Below, piece by piece: positions 44,004 through 47,128 of a stretch of DNA of 47,128 bases. Origin of the DNA: a bacterium (lineage in GTDB: Bacteria > Elusimicrobiota > Elusimicrobia > UBA1565 > UBA9628); NCBI GenBank assembly GCA_021810245.1, contig JAJZJF010000007.1, positions 1 through 47,128 on the forward strand, given 5' to 3'. A program made the translations under genes and the position numbers. The notes beneath the pieces are model-generated. The model saw only the letters and a program-made list of their open reading frames with translations, did no database searches and was not told the origin of the DNA. The first letter of the stretch is position 1, and each line of letters begins with the position of its first letter.

Positions 44004-44849
44004 CTACGCCGCCACCTGCTTAGCGCGCCGGCGATCCGCGACAATCATCCAACTCCAGATTTTGCTTTTCTTACGGGTCTTATAACCCTTCGCCAATTGA
44101 TTCCAAGGCGATTTCGGATGGTTTCCACCCTTTGATTTCCCGCGCCCACCGCCCATCGGATGGTCAGTCGCGTTCATCGCGCCGCCGCGAACTGTGGGCC
44201 GAATCCCCAGATGTCTTGAGCGGCCAGCCTTACCGAGACTGATGGTATTGTGATCGGTATTGGAAACTTGTCCAATGGTCGCCAAGCAAGAATCCGGCAC
44301 CTTGCGAATCTCTCCCGAAGGCATTCTAAGCTGAGCGAAACCGGAATCTTTTGCCATCAACTGCGCTTGAGAACCGGCGGAGCGAATCATTTGTGCGCCA
44401 CGACCAGGCTGAAGCTCAATATTATGGATAAAAGTTCCATCAGGGATATACGACAAGGGCAAGGCATTTCCGACTTTAATTTCCGCGGAGGGGCCGCTCA
44501 TAATCACGTCCCCAACCTTGAGCCCCACGGGATGAACGATATAGCGTTTCTCTCCGTCGTTGTAATTAATGAGAGAAATGCGCGCGCTTCGGTTCGGATC
44601 ATATTCAATAGAGGCAACGCGCCCTGGAACGCCGAATTTTTCGCGCTTAAAATCAATAATCCGATAGGCGCGACGGTGACCGCCACCCTGATGGCGCACC
44701 ATGATCATTCCAGTGTTATTGCGCCCGCCTTTTTTACGAAGATTTTTTAATAAGCTTTTCTCCGGAGTATCGGTTGTTAATTCCGCAAAATCCGGGCTCG
44801 TCATATTGCGACGAGAGGGAGTATAAGGTTTATAAAATTTAAGACCCAT
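44004..44849 (-). CDS. rplB: Ribosomal protein uL2
   Basis: A 281-residue protein near the peptidyl-transferase centre. [42 protein letters not shown], and the C-terminal [28 protein letters not shown] are diagnostic, including the conserved His near the active centre. It starts next to the rplW stop. Confidence 0.98.
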   Translation of the reverse strand: MGLKFYKPYTPSRRNMTSPDFAELTTDTPEKSLLKNLRKKGGRNNTGMIMVRHQGGGHRRAYRIIDFKREKFGVPGRVASIEYDPNRSARISLINYNDGEKRYIVHPVGLKVGDVIMSGPSAEIKVGNALPLSYIPDGTFIHNIELQPGRGAQMIRSAGSQAQLMAKDSGFAQLRMPSGEIRKVPDSCLATIGQVSNTDHNTISLGKAGRSRHLGIRPTVRGGAMNATDHPMGGGRGKSKGGNHPKSPWNQLAKGYKTRKKSKIWSWMIVADRRRAKQVAA

Positions 44850-45140
44850 CTAATTTTCCTCTCCGATTTTAATAGATTGGCCCGCTTTGACGCGCACGAC
44901 CGCTTTTTTCCAATCCGATTTTCGCCCGACGCTTCTCGTCACGCGGCGAATCTTTCCGGGGAAAACCATCGTCCGGACGTCTTCTACAGTCACATGAAAA
45001 AGACCTTCCACGGCTTTTTTGATCTCGGGTTTCGTAGCCGATTTATTCACGCGGAAAACATATGCGTTCTGCTTATCTTTTAAAATAGTGCTTCTCTCGG
45101 TGCGAATAGGCCGTTCGATAATTCCGTAAAGATTTTCCAT
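44850..45140 (-). CDS. rplW: Ribosomal protein uL23
   Basis: A 96-residue protein at the tunnel exit, docking site for SRP and trigger factor. ERPIRTERSTILKDKQNAYVFRVNKSATKPEIKKAVEGLFHVTVEDV is the family core. Normal length; between rplD and rplB. Confidence 0.97.
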   Translation of the reverse strand: MENLYGIIERPIRTERSTILKDKQNAYVFRVNKSATKPEIKKAVEGLFHVTVEDVRTMVFPGKIRRVTRSVGRKSDWKKAVVRVKAGQSIKIGEEN

Positions 45141-45143
45141 AAA

Positions 45144-45794
45144 TTATTTTCCCACAACGCTCAATTTCTGCCATGCCGCCTGGGTCAAAACAAGCCGGTC
45201 GGCCGCCAAAACCCCATATGCGTTCAAATTTTCGGGCTGAGTGACGGTAAGATCTTTAATATTACGGGCAGCGAGAGAGACCTTGGGATTTTTTTCCTCA
45301 ATCACCAGAACAGTTCTTGGGGAACAATTTAATTTCTTCAAAAGAGACGCCATCTCGCGGGTGCGAGCGTCGCTCAATTGAACGGAATCCAGAAACGTGA
45401 TTTTTCCCTCTTGATATTTAGCGGCCAACGCATGCGCTAAAGCCTTGCGCGCTTTTTGTCTGGGAAAATCCAGATGGAGGCGTCCCGGCTTCGGGCCATG
45501 AATAACCCCGCCATGCCTCCATAAAGGAGAACGAATAGACCCCGCGCGCGCGCGCCCGGTATGTTTCTGTTTCCAAGGTTTTTTGCCGCCGCCGGAAACT
45601 TCCGAGCGAGTCTTTACGCTCGCCGAACGCTCCCGCTGATTTGCTAAATAGACAGTCACATACTCATGGAGAAATTCCTTGGAAGGACTAATCTCGGCAA
45701 AAGTATCCTGCAAATCAATCTGCCCCACTGATTCCCCTTTCATATTCAAAAGGGGAGCCTGCATTTTTGCTTGTTTTTCTTTTGATTGCGGCAT
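45144..45794 (-). CDS. rplD: Ribosomal protein uL4
   Basis: A 216-residue protein; in E. coli it autoregulates the S10 operon. The track starts at a TTG; the ATG at 45794 behind GGTGAG is preferred. Conserved loop: KTRSEVSGGGKKPWKQKHTGRARAGSIRSPLWRHGGVIHGPKP; later ENLNAYGVLAADRLVLTQAA. An N-terminal extension of about 10 residues is present. Confidence 0.97.
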   Translation of the reverse strand: MPQSKEKQAKMQAPLLNMKGESVGQIDLQDTFAEISPSKEFLHEYVTVYLANQRERSASVKTRSEVSGGGKKPWKQKHTGRARAGSIRSPLWRHGGVIHGPKPGRLHLDFPRQKARKALAHALAAKYQEGKITFLDSVQLSDARTREMASLLKKLNCSPRTVLVIEEKNPKVSLAARNIKDLTVTQPENLNAYGVLAADRLVLTQAAWQKLSVVGK

Positions 45795-45812
45795 ATTCAA
45801 TCTCACCAAACC

Positions 45813-46616
45813 TTATTTTTTAGCTGCCGTCGGCTTCTTGGCCGTAATAATATTACCCATCTTGTCTTTCTTAATGGCGGACTTGACAGGCTCAATCCAG
45901 AATTTTCTAGATTTAACCGTTTCAAAAACCTTGACTAAGCCGCCGCGCGGCCCAGGAACAGAACCCTGTAGATAAACTAAATTTTGACTCGCATCGACTT
46001 CAATGACTTCAATTTTCTGAACGGTAGACATCTCTCCGCCCATGCGCCCCGCCATTCTCTGACCGGGCAATACCCGCCCTAAAGAGCGGCGAGAAGCCAA
46101 AGAACCGGGAGAACGCTGCTTATCGGAAGCTCCATGAGAAGCTGGCAAACCTCGAAAACCGTGGCGCTTCATCGCCCCAGCGAAACCTTTTCCTTTATTA
46201 ACGGCTTGGACATCGACATAATCCCCGGGTTTAAAAATATCGGCCACATGCACTTGCTGCCCAAGCTCAAAACCAGAAACATTGTCAACTCGAACTTCGC
46301 GAACCCAGCGCGCCGGAGAAACGGAAACTTTCTTAAATTGCCCCAAAAGCGCCTTGGAAAGATTTTTCTCTTTGCGTTTCCCATAGGCCAATTGAACGGC
46401 ATTATAGCCATCCGAACCGCTTGAGCTTTTAACTCCGATTACATCGCAGGGGCCAGCTTGAACCACCGTGACATCGCACAAACGCCCATTTCTCTGACGA
46501 AAAACCTGCGTCATTCCCACTTTCTGGCCAAAAATAACGCGCAGAGATGCGGGAGCTTTTTTAACCGCGCCCGTTTTAGATTCCGTCTGTTCCGGCTTTT
46601 CTGTTTCTTCGCTCAC
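45813..46616 (-). CDS. rplC: Ribosomal protein uL3
   Basis: A 267-residue early-assembly 50S protein. The start is GTG (GAGG upstream); the overlapping ATG two bases earlier meets a stop at once. FGQKVGMTQVFRQRNGRLCDVTVVQAGPC and KGKGFAGAMKRHGFRGLPASHGAS identify it. Both ends carry extra Lys/Ala-rich residues relative to the ~210-residue norm. Confidence 0.97.
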   Translation of the reverse strand: MSEETEKPEQTESKTGAVKKAPASLRVIFGQKVGMTQVFRQRNGRLCDVTVVQAGPCDVIGVKSSSGSDGYNAVQLAYGKRKEKNLSKALLGQFKKVSVSPARWVREVRVDNVSGFELGQQVHVADIFKPGDYVDVQAVNKGKGFAGAMKRHGFRGLPASHGASDKQRSPGSLASRRSLGRVLPGQRMAGRMGGEMSTVQKIEVIEVDASQNLVYLQGSVPGPRGGLVKVFETVKSRKFWIEPVKSAIKKDKMGNIITAKKPTAAKK

Positions 46617-46649
46617 ATGACCCTCGAATGTTAAAAAAAATTCCCCAGA

Positions 46650-46973
46650 CTAGAGTTTTATTTCAACGTCAACCCCAGCCGGCAAGTCCAACTTCATCAA
46701 TTCGTCTACGGTCTTTGCCGTAGTGCTGTCGAGCTCAATAAGACGCTTGTGAATGCGCATCTCAAATTGCTCACGGGATTTTTTATCCACGTGTGGAGAA
46801 CGCAACACCGTATATTTTTTAATCCGCGTCGGAAGGAGTACCGGACCCCGAACCACAGCGCCTGTGCGCTGGGCGGTTTCAACAATCTTCCCCACACTCG
46901 CATCTAAGATGCGATAGTCATACGAACGAAGCCGTATCCGAATTTTTTGCTGCGGACTGCTTAGCTCAACCAT
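46650..46973 (-). CDS. rpsJ: Ribosomal protein uS10
   Basis: A 107-residue 30S protein, also NusE in transcription antitermination. [44 protein letters not shown] and [21 protein letters not shown] are diagnostic. Follows tuf by 28 bp, so the S10 operon may be read through from tuf; no separate promoter was recognised. Confidence 0.98.
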   Translation of the reverse strand: MVELSSPQQKIRIRLRSYDYRILDASVGKIVETAQRTGAVVRGPVLLPTRIKKYTVLRSPHVDKKSREQFEMRIHKRLIELDSTTAKTVDELMKLDLPAGVDVEIKL

Positions 46974-47001
46974 GTTATTTTACCTTATTATTTAATTTTT
47001 T

Positions 47002-47128
47002 TCAAGCGATGATATCGCCGACGACTCCGGCTCCGACGGTGTGGCCGCCTTCTCTGACCGCAAAGCGAAGTCCCTTTTCAAGAGCGATAGGACAGATGAG
47101 TTCAACATCAATGTCGATATTGTCTCCG
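47002..47128 (-). CDS. tuf: Elongation factor Tu, C-terminal end only (5' part beyond window)
   Basis: The last 41 codons and stop are visible: [20 protein letters not shown], then [20 protein letters not shown] and TGA at 47002-47004. This is the invariant C-terminal barrel of EF-Tu. The frame is not in the ORF track because it is cut by the window edge. Location just upstream of rpsJ is the usual str-S10 junction. Confidence 0.95.
   Translation of the reverse strand, partial: GDNIDIDVELICPIALEKGLRFAVREGGHTVGAGVVGDIIA

Overview
The window is a gene-dense bacterial chromosome segment (about 60 genes, few gaps, roughly balanced base composition) from a Gram-negative, rod-shaped lineage. Supporting traits are MreBCD-RodA-PBP2, an AmiC-type amidase, a lipobox lipoprotein, several Sec signal peptides and a PilT-type ATPase. 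Ribonucleotide reduction relies on a cobalamin-dependent class II enzyme. I cannot place the organism firmly. The mixture (Cys-rich zinc forms of S4, S14 and L36, no rpmD/L30 between rpsE and rplO, an AmgK-RapZ-like fusion, a GYF_2-like envelope protein) would suit an uncultured lineage such as Elusimicrobiota, but that is a weak guess.

Layout. (1) 1-5256: a partial GYF_2-like/coiled-coil/single-TM protein runs off the left edge. It is divergent from a plus-strand set: orphan peptide-type ABC solute-binding protein, endonuclease III, PilT-like ATPase. (2) 5260-10453: a minus-strand ferredoxin/adrenodoxin-type NADP reductase with a secreted unknown, divergent from an acyl-CoA synthetase and a GlpD-like FAD dehydrogenase. 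The dehydrogenase has no standard start codon and seems to start at ATA. (3) 10454-11401: a small island with AT-richer genes, holding a frameshifted XRE-type regulator and a small membrane protein between two imperfect ~83-bp direct repeats. (4) 11402-12280: a secreted phosphoesterase, convergent with the next block. (5) 12297-17459: a tightly packed minus-strand operon: DsbA-like thioredoxin, MauE/DoxX membrane protein, REC-only response regulator, AmgK-like kinase fused to a RapZ C-terminal domain, MurU-like nucleotidyltransferase, 2Fe-2S ferredoxin, TPR protein, CsgG/LpoB-like lipoprotein. (6) 17499-20015: class II ribonucleotide reductase with its own promoter, a palindrome over the -10 and a downstream hairpin. 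(7) 20118-47128: an unbroken ~27 kb minus-strand run. In transcription order: tuf (partial), S10-spc-alpha ribosomal genes with secY, adk, map, infA, rpmJ and rpoA, then mreB, mreC, mreD, mrdA, rodA, RNase E/G, amiC, murI, an unknown gene, a short Rho and ridA.

The long run joins translation, secretion, cell elongation, wall synthesis and remodelling, RNA decay and termination in one direction with spacings mostly under 30 bp, so growth and shape genes may be largely co-transcribed. The 12.3-17.5 kb operon adds a candidate cell-wall recycling module (MurNAc/GlcNAc kinase plus nucleotidyltransferase, with a built-in GlcN6P-sensor-like domain) next to periplasmic thiol chemistry. No rRNA, tRNA, CRISPR array or complete insertion sequence was seen. 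Start sites were re-chosen where the ORF track began at TTG or GTG upstream of a better ATG with a Shine-Dalgarno sequence.
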